Assembly: GCA_018398575.1 (NCBI GenBank) | Contig: JAGTXZ010000002.1 | Span: 870,501-934,500 of the forward strand | Reading direction: 5' to 3' | Length of the DNA: 64,000 bases | Source: Ampelomyces quisqualis | Lineage: Eukaryota > Ascomycota > Dothideomycetes > Pleosporales > Phaeosphaeriaceae | Shown here: piece after piece, positions 25,254-36,742 of the stretch | How the letters are laid out: each line of letters begins with the position of its first letter | How positions within the stretch are numbered: position 1 is the first letter of the stretch | Translations under genes and position numbers: made by a program | The notes under the pieces: model-generated | What the model was told of the DNA's origin: nothing | Seen by the model: only the letters and a program-made list of their open reading frames with translations | Databases searched by the model: none

Positions 25254-25542
25254 TGTATAGACTTGTTAAATCTCTTTAAAGTAATTATACTCTAATTACG
25301 TAGGTAAGTATAGAGCGCTTTAAGCGCATCTTTAGGCGTTAGCTAAAAGATACTAAATGCTACCTCTTAGGAATCTATAGTTATTTCCTATATCGCTAAG
25401 CAAAGCTCTAGAGGCAACCTTAGAAATAGGTAGAAGGTTATAGACATGCTAAACAAGAGCCAAGTAATTACTTGCTAGCGCTAGTAAAAGATATATTTAG
25501 TGCTGTCTCCTTTCTGTTAGCAGAGGAAGGTAAGAGAAGCGG

Positions 25543-25574
25543 CTTACTAAATCTTTGGACCAATATTTAGTAAG
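25543..25574. repeat. 10-bp perfect inverted repeat at the isochore boundary
   Basis: CTTACTAAAT (25543-25552) and ATTTAGTAAG (25565-25574) flank a 12-base loop precisely where AT-rich RIP DNA gives way to GC-rich DNA. Confidence 0.55.
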
Positions 25575-26602
25575 GCAGCTGTTGGGTCTTGCACGGCCTG
25601 GTCGGTGGTGTGGCGAAAAGGGTGACGTAAATCCATGAGAACCGGAGAAGCAACAGCATTGGAGCGGTTCCTCCTATCCAGTATTGAATACCGCAACGAT
25701 CTTGTATCCCAGCCAGGAAAAGTTCGTGTCCCCCGTCTTACATGACTAGAATATCAGACTCTTCAGGAGTATGCAAGTAATATCTTGACATGGCCCGATC
25801 CTCCTCGACTCCTGCTCTGGGATCGACAACTGCTGGTCGCACGGTTTGTTCGTGGATCGACTCATGTGGGGTGGTGAAGGTAGAATCCATGATTTCCGCC
25901 AAGGGATACTAGAGGACTTCCCCACGAACTGGCGAGCCAATAGGAAGGGACCGGAGCGGGAACACAGTCAGTTAGCGAGGCCCCACACGGCGGAACGGCG
26001 CAATGTTGGACGTCTGGGCCTCGTTGAGATGGCTGTCGTGTATACTGTATCTATGGCCCGAGGGCGGGCAGCACACACACTGAAGTCTGACAGTGAGAAC
26101 GAGATGAAACAAGAGGAATAGTTGATGCTGTTTGAGGCTTGAGAGGGTTGATGGACCGAGTCATGGCCGAGTGCCCGCTGATTCGCCTGGCAGGCAGACA
26201 GGCATCGCCCATGCACCCGCGGGCTGTCTAGGACGCGTGCTGCGTGGGCATTCACCGTACTCGGTATCCTGCCAGCCAAATAGCCACCTGCGTTGCGTCG
26301 TCTGCGTCTGCGTCTGCGTCCGCGTCTGCGTCTGCGTCGTGCTGCTCTGCTTTGGCGTCGTGCATCCTGCACAGTGCATCTGCGGGCTGCTCCACCCAGG
26401 CCGCGGTCACGCTGGCGCTTCTTTCTTCCTTCCTCCCCGTCCCCCTCCCCCCTCCCCGCACCCTCCCGCCACAGTTGCACCGCCAGACGCTCACTACACT
26501 CTCAATCGCTCCACGGCAATGCACCTCTCGCCGTCTAGCATGCGCGGCGTCTACGCATAATTCCATCGGCCCGTCTCCCCACCGCCGACGGCACTGCTCT
26601 CC
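25575..26602. promoter_or_regulatory. Upstream region of the Rim15-type gene
   Basis: This is GC-rich, non-repetitive DNA without a supported gene. The overlapping frames seen here on both strands follow low-complexity sequence. It contains a TCTGCG microsatellite (26295-26340) and a long pyrimidine-rich tract at about 26418-26470, as is common in fungal promoters. It should hold the promoter and 5' leader of the kinase gene. Confidence 0.5.
26295..26340. repeat. TCTGCG hexanucleotide microsatellite
   Basis: About seven imperfect units of TCTGCG/TCCGCG run through this stretch, which explains the Ala-Ser, Arg-Leu and Asp-Ala repeat frames seen on both strands. Confidence 0.85.
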
Positions 26603-29600
26603 ATGTACGCGCAGCAACCGACCACCGCCATGGCCGACGACAAGAAGCCCGCGACACTGCTCCCGCCGGCAGTGGCCGCGCTCAAGCAGGAGGCTGCCGT
26701 CTCCCCAAGCCACCGCCAGGCCATGGAGCGTTCCGTCAGCCAGGACATGCGAGAGCAGCGCGACGATCTGAAAGAGGCCGCCGAGCACAGCCTGAACATC
26801 ATCATGGATCTGGACCTGGACAGCAGAATACGCTATGTCACGCCCTCGTGGAAAGACGTCATCGGCTCAACTCCGAACCAAGTCGTCGGCAAGTCGGTCC
26901 TCGACATCATCTACGGCGGCGCCGACGGCTTTGCCCAGACCATCGAGTCGGTCAGGAAGTACGATTCCCGCAGCCACATTGTCCGCTTCTCGGTCCGCAT
27001 GGGTCCGCACTCTACCCTGAGGAAGCGTCGCTCTCGGCCCGCTGCCGAGGAGGCCCCAGAGCAAGCACCCCAGTCGCCGGTCGACTTGGACCATGACGAG
27101 GAGCAGATACTCAATCTCGAGGCACAGGGCATCATCATCTACGACCGCACGACTGGTGCCGAGAGCCATGTGGGTCGCATCGTTTCCGCACTCATTGTTT
27201 CGCTAATCACCATAGACCATGTGGATGATCCGTCCGTCCGTCCTCCGCGAAGTCACCATTGATCTGCCAGAGATGCTCGTCGAGTCTCTAGGAGTCGGCG
27301 CAGAGGTCCTCGCCCACTACCTCACTGGCCTTGCCGAGCAGGGAGCAAGTGATCCGAGCAGCCATCCACCGCCACTGCCCGTGCTCTGCCGCATCTGTGA
27401 GCGCCAAATCACCCCGTGGTGGTTCGAAAAGCATTCCGAGCTCTGTCTACAAGAACACCGCGCCGAGATGGATGTTCAAATGTCTCAGGAAACCCTGTCT
27501 GAGCACCGCAACGCCATTGTCAAGGTGCTCGACACCCTCGAATCCCAGAGTCAGCGCTCTCGTGCCGGCTCTGCCGATCTCATGCAGCCTCCTCAACCCG
27601 CCGAATACAAGGGCATCATCATCCACCCGAGCTCTGCGCCGTCGTCAGGCACGCCATCAGGTCGCAATTCTCCTGCTTCGCCACCTTCGCCATCGCGAGA
27701 ACGCAGCGAGCGCTCCACTGGCTTTGGCCACCACCGCGCGCGATCCTTTGCTGTCCGTCGACCGCTTGCGCGCATCGTTGAGCTCGTTCTAGACCTTTGC
27801 GACACTGCGCTTGAAATAAACACCCCGGCTATCAAGGACACTGCTCGGGGCCAACCAGCTACCGAGATTCGAACACAATCACCTCAATCAGAGAACCGTA
27901 TTTCACAGGTTCTACAGTGGCAGTCACCAACGTCAGGCTCCTCAGATCACAGCGAGGGCCTCAAGCAGCTCTGTGAAGACACCAACCAGCTTGCCAAGGC
28001 TAAAATTGATGCAGTCACTCGCCATAGGCGTGTGCTCGAGTATTCCGAACGTCTTCGCGTCGAATTTGATGTCTTGGTACAAGAGTGCATTGAAGCTGCC
28101 ATGCTCAAGGCTGCTCAAATCGCTGCTGGAGTCGACAGTTCCTCCGAGGATGATCATGTTGATACAGACACGCCGACAGACACAAACGACATACCCACAG
28201 GCGAAGACGGCATCTTTTCAGGCTCTTTCGATGCTCCCTCGGCCATGGCGCAAGCGCTCCGCAACGTCTCAGAGGTGTCTCTACCTGCGCGGGTAGGCCG
28301 CAGGGAGTCTTCAGTTGCCGGCTCCAACCGATCCGACAGCCCGAGAGGGTGTGTGACTCCACGCTCCCATGCCGTTGCTATCGGCATATCAACCCAGAAT
28401 AAACGCCAATCGATGCATTTTGAAAGTGATGCCGGAGCTGAGAGTGACACCAGTGTACACTCATCCGTCCTGTCAGGTCCACGCCGAGCAGATTCTCCGG
28501 CGGCCGACATGTCTGGGTTAAATCGAGTGGCAAGCTCACGGGAAAGGAAGCGTAAGAGCTTGGTTCTTCCCAGTGTCATGTCAAGTCGACAACAGTCACC
28601 TGCTCGATCCATGATCCCACCACCTTCGTCTCCTCTGAGAACTACCAAGCCACGGCTTCCCAGCGGAATTGATGGCCTCCGATCTCCGATCACTTCACCC
28701 GTGCTGACAACGACCGAGTTCTCGTCGCCTGCGATGGCGCATTCGCTCAGTATCAGTCACCATCGTCGACAATCGTCCACAGCAGGCTCAGATGGCCCGA
28801 GGCCCATATCCCCACGGCTCATACCCACAACCCAGCCGCAGCCACGTGCCGTGCCGCCATCCATAAAAGATTTCGAAATCATCAAGCCTATCAGCAAAGG
28901 AGCCTTTGGAAGTGTTTACCTAGCCAAGAAGAAATCCACTGGAGAGTACTATGCCATCAAAGTCTTGAAGAAGGCTGACATGGTTGCCAAGAATCAGGTT
29001 ACCAATGTCAAAGCGGAAAGAGCTATTATGATGTGGCAAGGCGAGAGCGATTTCGTCGCAAAATTGTACTGGACCTTCTCCAGCAAAGACTACCTCTACT
29101 TGGTCATGGAGTATCTCAATGGCGGTGATTGTGCTTCTCTCATCAAAGTCCTCGGTGCGCTTCCCGAAGATTGGGCTAAGAAGTATCTCGCTGAAGTTGT
29201 TCTTGGAGTTGAACATTTGCATAGTCGTAGCATTGTTCATCGCGATCTCAAGCCCGACAATCTTCTCATTGACCCCAAAGGCCATCTGAAGCTCACTGAT
29301 TTCGGTCTATCACGCATGGGAATGATTGGGCGTCAAAAGCGTGCCTTGAAGTCTGCTGAACCAGCTCCAGACCTCCTCAAGACAGGACCTTTCCATCGCG
29401 CTACATCTGTCGGTTCCTCCCGGTCCGCATCTTTCGATCTCAACCCATCTCCCTCACAGACGCCCGCAATGACACCTGCGCTTGCCGGCGACCTTGGGCA
29501 GCCGTCCTACTTCAGCCTGAATCGCGAGAACTCTGGCCGCGACCCTTCACGACGAACCTCGGGTCACCGTAGCGACAGCCAGGACAGCGATGCGTTGCAA

Positions 29601-32489
29601 GCCATGTTTCGTCGTTTTTCGATTGCCGACTTCGATTCTTCCAGTCAGCCACGCGCACGCTCTCCAATCGAGGAAGAAGCGTACAGCGATGAAGGATCTC
29701 CGGATCTGTTTTCTGCGGTGCCAAGCATGAGCAGCTCAGCTGTGGCCCAAGGTAACGCGGCCTCGTTGACTTCTGTTATGCCGCCGCCACCAATGGCTCT
29801 GTTTGACCCAGAAGACAACAACAGGAAATTCGTTGGCACGCCTGACTACCTCGCGCCAGAGACTATTGCCGGTAACGGGCAGGACGAGGTCAGCGATTGG
29901 TGGTCGCTCGGCTGCATCTTGTTTGAGTCTCTTTACGGATACCCACCGTTTCATGCAGACACGCCTGATGAGGTGTTCCAGAATATCCTAGCCCGGAGAA
30001 TCCACTGGCCAGCCGATGATGACGAGGACTATGATATATCGGATGAGGCCAAAGATCTCATGAATCGACTAATGTGTTCAGATCCCGCGGAACGTCTCGG
30101 TGCCAACAGGGACGAAAAGTACGCGAGTGGCGGCGAGGAGATCAGGAGCCACCCCTGGTTTGCTGATCTTAACTGGGATTCTTTGCGCGACGACGAAGCA
30201 TCTTTTATCCCTGCCCCCGAGAACCCAGAAGATACCGAATACTTCGACACCAGAGGCGCTGCTATGGCCAGCTTTACGCCTGAATTTGAGGACCAGCCAG
30301 CGTCAGCAGCGGGCACGCCCAGCGCAGGCTATCCTGACCGTCCACACGACGCTCTATCAAGAGTTCGCTCACAAGTCACAGTTCAGACGATGAAGCGTGG
30401 GCTAATTCCACTTCATATTCCAGCCCATGTCCGCGAGGGAAGGTCAAGGAGACTTAGTGAGCCCATGGCTACGGACGACTTTGGTAACTTCAGCTACAAG
30501 AATTTGCCAGTGCTAGAAAGGGCGAACAAGGATGTCATTCAAAAGCTTCGCGCAGAGGCCATGTTGCCACAGAATAAGTCTGCTTCTGCCTTGCAATCGC
30601 CCGGTGTTCCCTCTCTGTCGCCATCGCTGGAGAACGGCCCGATGATTCCTGGACCACTGAAGCGCACCTTGTCAACGAATCGGGCACCAGGCCGACCATC
30701 TTCTCCCTCTATCAGTGGGCCAGCTTCTTCTCCCAGTCGTGGGTCACAGCCGTCATCGCCGTTACTCGTGCAGTTCAGCACTGGCCAGCATCACGAGCGA
30801 CGCAAGACGTCAAGTAGCTCTTCAACACTATCACACTCTACGAGCAACGCGTCTTCTCTGCAGCCTGGAAGCTTTTTTGACCCCTCGCGTTTGTCTGGGC
30901 TCAGGCCATCGCCAGAGGCTATATCACCGATCAAGCTTTCGAAGACTCCATCAGCAACATCTGCAGGCTTCCTCGAAAGACCTGGGACGACTCAACGCCA
31001 ATCATCTGTTGGACACAATGCGGATTCCTCGCCCCGAGCTAGATCACAAACGCTCGGATCTCAAGAGGACGACGTCGTTCGCGATCTCCTTCCAGTTCAC
31101 CACAAGAGACGAAGTCAAGTGCTTGATTTGTCGCCATCCTCTTCGGACACAGAAGACACTCGGGCTCAAGCTCTTCTCCGTGTTCAACGCCGGCGACAAA
31201 GCTCGCGCAGGCTGTCCCAAATCAACTTCAGTGATGGCCCGTTCTTCCGACCACTCGATGTTTTAATATGCGAGGATCATCCAGTATCTCGGTTGGTTAT
31301 GGAAAAGCTTCTCGAGAAGCTACGTTGCCGTACTTTGACGGTCACAAATGGATCTGAAGCCATTCGCTATGCCATGGCCGAGGTTAAATTCGACGTGATC
31401 ATGATGGAGTTTAGGCTTCCGCAGGTCAATGGCGCAGATGTTGCTCGCATGATCCGCGACACCAAGAATGCCAACACGCATACACCAATTGTCGCCGTCA
31501 CAGGGTACCTCAAGGAGCTGCAAGCCCCGCACTACTTTGATGCGTTGATCGAGAAGCCGCCGACGATCGCAAAGCTCACAGAGACATTGGGCAGGTTGTG
31601 CCAATGGAAGGCGGCTCCGCCAAATTGGACACCAAATCAATCGTTCCCGTCCATGATGCCATCAGGCTTGCGACAAGAGTCTACACGGCAAGAAGACAGC
31701 CCGACATCGAATTCTTCTGGCTTCCAAGCAGTCCCGTCTGGTAGCTACCGCGGCTCAAGTCGCGAAGATTCCATCAGTTCAAGCTTTTTTGGCGACACCG
31801 AAAGCCGAGCGGGTGACGACATGCCAGTCATTATTGCTCGTCACAACGCAGATGATTGGCGCGAACGCGATATAGCGCGCGCTATGAGTGGCCTAGGGAT
31901 CTCGGAAGACACAGCAAATGCCGATCCCAAGAATATGGTGCCACATAGCAAAAGCCCACCTGACCTCACGCACAGGGATTCTGCACCTGCCATCCTCGAA
32001 GAAGCAACCATCCGTCGACAGCGATCGACCGAGCAAGTGGGTGCTAAGCGTCGTTTACTTGAGACTCGCAGGCACGAGTCGGCTGAATCTGGCGATGACG
32101 AAGACGATGAACTCGGTCATGTCACTGTTCGTGCCCGTAGCCCAAAGACGCGGCCCAAGTCGACGTCAAAGCTCGGCATCGAGATGATGCGCACCAACAG
32201 CAGAGGTAGCGTCATCTCTGTCGAAGACATTTGTGCCCCTGACTCCACGCTCCCATCTTCCCCACCCCCCGCCATCACCGAAGATCGCGCCGCTGAAGAA
32301 CGCGAGACCAACCTGACACTTCCCGAGGTGCCACCCTTGTCACTCACACCGCCGGAGATCTTCCCCGCTGCTCCAGGTCACAAGGTAGCTGAATTTAGCA
32401 TGAGTACACCAAAGGCTTCAATACAGAGCGAGGCGACAATGCCAGATCCCGACCCCACGCCACGAGCAAACTCGGGCACGGGTGCATAG
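26603..32489 (+). CDS. rim15: Rim15-type serine/threonine kinase with PAS and response-regulator domains
   Basis: Two exons, 26603-27169 and 27216-32489, joined over a 46-bp GT-AG intron, give about 1946 residues. Domains in order: a PAS-like region (about 55-130); a Cys-His motif (CRIC ... EKHSELC, from about 247); an AGC-type kinase starting near 740 with glycine loop (GAFGSVYLAKK), VHRDLKPDN and DFG (about 883); a Ser-rich insert of about 170 residues before the activation segment (FVGTPDYLAPE, about 1063); and a receiver domain (about 1537-1655). The receiver keeps the acidic pair (CEDH) and lysine (EKPP) but has Glu in place of the phospho-accepting Asp (IMMEFRLP). Rim15/Cek1/Ppk18 kinases act downstream of TOR and PKA in nutrient limitation and quiescence. 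An alternative start is the Met at 26630. Confidence 0.92.
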
Positions 32490-33450
32490 GATGCACCCGC
32501 GCCCAGATTACCTTCTTTGTCAAATTGTTTATTTGAGTTTCGTTTTTGCCGGTGAAGTTGAGGAGCGAGCAAGGTGTTGGTCGGTGTTTTTACGGTAGTG
32601 CACCGGGAAACAGATTTTTTTGTGGGGTTTGACTTTACAATTTGCATTTACGGGTACTTCTATCGCTGCTTCCTCGTGTTGGATGTCCATTATTGCACCG
32701 CTTCTTTTGATTCCGAGTCGTACTTTGTTATACAAATCATCTTCACTTTTCCTTTTGTATTGACAGAAGGTAGTTCCAGATTCGTCCACGTTGGTCTTCC
32801 GTGTCTCTGCACACTGGTCTTTTGTCACTCGTCATATACCCGTCGCTCGCTTTGTGCTTTCTTTTTTCGCATATCAAATTGCGCCGGTATTTCACCAATG
32901 GAAGCAAAACGCTCCGATCTGTGCCTTTCTTTTGTTTGGGCTCAGGAGAAAAGAGAGCGAAGGGCGAGAGATATGTAGTAGTATGGTTGGTGAATTGAGG
33001 ATTCACATCGAGAAGATGTGTATGTTTGACAATGAACAAAATCGGCGATGCGAACATTAGGAAACGTGCAGCTTATTATCCTGACATGTTTGAAGCGGAT
33101 CAAAGGTAACCCTGTCCCACCTTCATCTGTGACCTGTACCCCCACCCGAACGTGATTGCGCGGCGCAGTGTGCTCTCGCCCAACTGCGTCACAACACATT
33201 GGCTTCCAGACGGCCGTGGTGGCAGGCCATTCGACCATGCGTCCGCCAAGGCAGGGCATGCTGCAGCCGCAACAGACAACGCAGCTACAGGAACAGGATA
33301 CGGTAAAAACCTGCATTCTTCGCCAATAGCTAGCATGGGGGCGTGGACTCTGTAGAGCATCAGATGCTACCTGGCACTGTTTGATATCAGAATATTGAAT
33401 TTATGGGAAAGCTGTGTTGACACGTATGCTGACATAACCGACTAGATACA
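32490..33450. other. Convergent intergenic region between rim15 and hxnR
   Basis: The region should contain the 3' ends of two convergent transcripts. I see no gene: the small frames overlap each other on both strands and lack recognisable domains. Confidence 0.5.
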
Positions 33451-36400
33451 CTACATTTCCCCAGGTCCGCCACTACCAACTAATCTCCATTGTACCAGGC
33501 CCCTCAGGACCATCATTCCATCATGTACGACTGCCCACCGAATCTTGCTCAAAGATCGGCTGACCGCTGCAGCGAGACCGTTTGTTCCTCGTTTGCCGAT
33601 ACCTCCCGCTATGCTGCCATGGTCAAGCACCTTCTCCGACTCGCTGTTGATGATTGCATCCAGCAGCTTTTTCATCTCATGGTTCGGGTCCCAGATGATT
33701 TCATCCTCGTCCTCGATGGGGTCACGTGCTGCTGTCGAAGCTGACGGGGGTCCTGCATACCACACTCCCCATACCACCAGCGTGCCGAGATATACAGCCC
33801 ATGGATGATGCCAGAGTTGCCCGCCGCTTACGTCGTTTGAGCCCGCTCTGCCGTCCAAAATGTGCACTCCTTCGGCTACTAGAGAGGCTGCGTGCCAAAC
33901 TGCTTTGCTGGCTTCTTGGATGTTCTCGGCTACCCATTTCTTCACCACGCGCTGCGAGCGAGCATAGTCCTGGCGAGCAACAGGACGGCCGAGAATATGG
34001 CGTGCGCCTGCGTAGATTTGTAGGTCGAGAAACGGAGTGTGCAATAGGATGTGTGCGGAGTGGTAAAGGGCTAGTGTTGCGGCGCGCAGGACGTGGAATT
34101 CTTGGGCGAGCGGGTGGTCTGGTGAAGGGAGGCGTGCAATGTATTGCGCACAGAAATATTCGTAGTCTTTGAACCACGCCGTGTAGGATTTGGCGAGGCG
34201 GCTTGGCCAGTTTCCAAGTGGGTTGGTGTCAATGACGCCCAAGGATGTTTGGTCGCGGCGCTGCATGTCCCATGCAACAGACATGAGACCATGTAGGAGA
34301 AGTGAGCGCGAGAGCGCATTGAGATTCTTGGGGAGTGTCGCGGTATCGGGGTGCAAATGCACTTTAAGACATGACAAGAACAGTGGTGTTGCAGGCTGCT
34401 TTTGGCGCAGTTGGTGCCATGTCTCTGCCGAATCTGCTTCCCAAAGCGACTGGTCGCATGGAAGGGTTGAGCGAAGCTCGAAAGCAGACATGCAGAGTGA
34501 CTGGCAGAACAGAACAGCGTGTTGTGTATCCCACATAAAGCACAGAAACGCTAGTCTCTTTTTCTGCTCCGCGTCACACCAACTACGCCAATCGTCGTCG
34601 AGATCGTCGGTTGCATCTTCCAAGGTCGGCGGACGTATATTCTGGCAATCGCTCCTTCTGATCAGGTTAATCAATAGCCCATGAAAGAGATGCGACATGT
34701 CGTGTTGTCTCTGACCAGCCCTGCTTTTGCCAAAACACTCGACAAGGAGGATGGTCTGAAGCACCCATAGATCTGGCTTGGCAGAGAACCCAGCGTTTGC
34801 AAATATCTGCGGTCGTATATTATCATGTATACAGACCTGAATTATTTAGCAAAGTCAAATCCCAGGGCAGTGTGTACCTACGGCAAGCTGGTGTGCATCT
34901 TTCTCTCCGTATGTAGCGCCGAGCAGCAGGACCGAGATCAGAAGCAAGGTATCGACTTCCGAAGGATCGAACGTGGACACATGGACCAGAGGATACGCAG
35001 TGTTGAATCTCGTGAAGAACAAGTCGCAATATGTTTGCAAACATGTAAGTTTAAGCAGCGGATGGTCGCGCATGACGATGCTGCCATCTGGCGCCGTGGG
35101 CTGCGTGATGTCGATCATATCTAATACCTGCGCTCGGGCTACTTCATCGATGATGGGTAAAGTTCGCCAAGGCTGAAGCATCGACATTGGTCTTTCGATA
35201 TGACTGGACAGGTCTGGGGGTACTTGTGTTTGTGATATCGGTCGTGCTGTAGAAGCCGCAACTGCAGGTTGCGATTGTAAAGCGCCATGACAATGAGATG
35301 GCTTTTGGGGTCCCTCGCTCAGGGCCGGAGTATTCAACACTGCCAACGGAAATTGATGTTGTGGCGAGCATGTGTGCTGCGAGTCAAGAGATCCAATATG
35401 ACGGGCCGTGGACGTGGACTCGTCAACCATCACGTGGTCGAGCTGCAAATGGAATGCATGACTAGGCTGTGAAACAGAATTATTATCAAAAGCACATGTG
35501 GAGGAAGTATCAGTCGCAATTGGCTGGTGGAATTCGTCGACCTTTGACAGATTCATATCAAATAGCCAATTGTAATTGCTCATAGTTGTGAAGGGGTTAT
35601 TGAATGAGCTCGCCGTATCCGGGTTGAATATGTTGTCAAAGGGAGCATCTTCGAAGACCGTAGTGAGGAGTGGGTCAGGTTGTGACGGAGATAAATCAGT
35701 GGGCCAAAATTGCTGGTCTATGGGCGAGTATGAGTCTGGTGACGAGAGCCTATTGGGGTCCAGAGTAGGAGGATAGCCCGTTCCTAAACCAGCATCGTGA
35801 TCGTTCCAAGACTGATTGTGTGAGTTGTTTGATATTGGTGGCGAGATGGGGACACCGTCTTGTTGATTTGGGAAAGGTAGGAAATCGACGGATGGCGGAA
35901 GTGGGGACGGCTGCGGAGGCTGTTGAGATCTCTGGACGTCGACAGGCAGCGTTGGTTTCTTGGTCACAATTTGACCTTGTTGGTCCTTCCACATGCGCTG
36001 TTATCCAGAGATATAAGGTCAGTACAGTATGCGTAACTTGGCTACTTGACGTCGGCGACGTACCTTGCGCGTGTTCAAAATACCACAACCTTCAGCACCA
36101 GCTTCCTCATCTTTTTGACGATGTCGAGTCATATGTCTCTCTGAGAATCATGTTAGCCGCTGGTCGTGACTCGATGATGGCATGAAGCTATACAGATTTG
36201 ACCGTGAACAGGGGAACCAGACACCATCGTGCGTGACAAGTGGGGGTAGCTCTCCGACCCACTCACATGGTATTCTCGTGCTCCTAGGATGATATCAAAG
36301 CTTTGGCCGATGCAAATTTGCTTGTACAATAACTTTGGTGTCCGAGAGAGGGTGAAGGCGGAAATCACAGTGTGCGACAAATACACCACTCTTGCACATG

Positions 36401-36742
36401 CACACACATGCACACGCATGCAAAAGAAACACGTAGGGTCGACTCAACTTGACCCAGCAAACGAAATGTTGAAGCATAAGCATGGGAGAAAATAGTGCTC
36501 TTACCGAGAAGATCCCTTCTTTTGAAATGGGCTCGGCACCTGTCGCACGTATACTCGCCATTGGAATGGTTCAGCAGATGACGCTGCAAATGTTCGGCCC
36601 GGGTGAAAGTACGGCCACATCCATCGTTCTGACAGGCGAATTTCTTGCTCTCATTCTTGCCCTGAATATTCTTTCTCTTTCGTGCTCGGGTCATTGGACT
36701 CGCGTGGTCAGAAGCAATGGTGTCCATAGCGCATAGTATCAA
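33451..36742 (-). CDS. hxnR: HxnR-like C2H2 / fungal-domain transcription activator of nicotinate catabolism
   Basis: Four exons on the complement: 36742-36505, 36140-36064, 35997-34882 and 34836-33451, about 938 residues. The Met at 36727 is an equally good start. The N-terminus has two C2H2 fingers, FACQNDGCGRTFTRAEHLQRH and YTCDRCRAHFKRRDLL completed by ERHMTRH across the first intron. A low-complexity Pro/Ser/Gln linker follows, then a fungal-specific transcription-factor domain with the typical LWVLQTILLVECFGKSRAGQ block. This architecture and the position beside hxnS match HxnR, the pathway-specific activator needed for nicotinate induction in Aspergillus nidulans. The first intron is long (364 bp) and splits the second finger; its retention would give a protein of about 125 residues without the regulatory domain. 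Identity as HxnR rests mainly on context. Confidence 0.85.

Larger units (their letters stand above)
1..25540. repeat. AT-rich, RIP-degraded repeat block (gene-free isochore)
   Basis: The whole stretch is rich in TA, TAG and TAA and has almost no open frame of 60 codons on either strand, in contrast to the gene-dense DNA to its right. CG dinucleotides (gcg, acg) are still common while CA and TG look depleted. That points to RIP, which prefers CpA, rather than to ordinary methyl-CpG decay. Recognisable retroelement motifs are preserved with stop codons where CAG/CAA (Gln) or TGG (Trp) would be expected. Transposon remnants are listed separately; outside them (1-3094, 10219-12380, 14000-16840, 18150-19320) I see repeat-like RIP-mutated sequence that I cannot assign to a family. 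Confidence 0.9.

Noticed and set aside
25746..26805. Overlapping frames of 60-178 codons on both strands upstream of the kinase gene
   Set aside because: They are produced by the TCTGCG microsatellite and pyrimidine-rich tract, overlap in all frames and show only repeat-like Ala, Arg, Pro or Ser runs.
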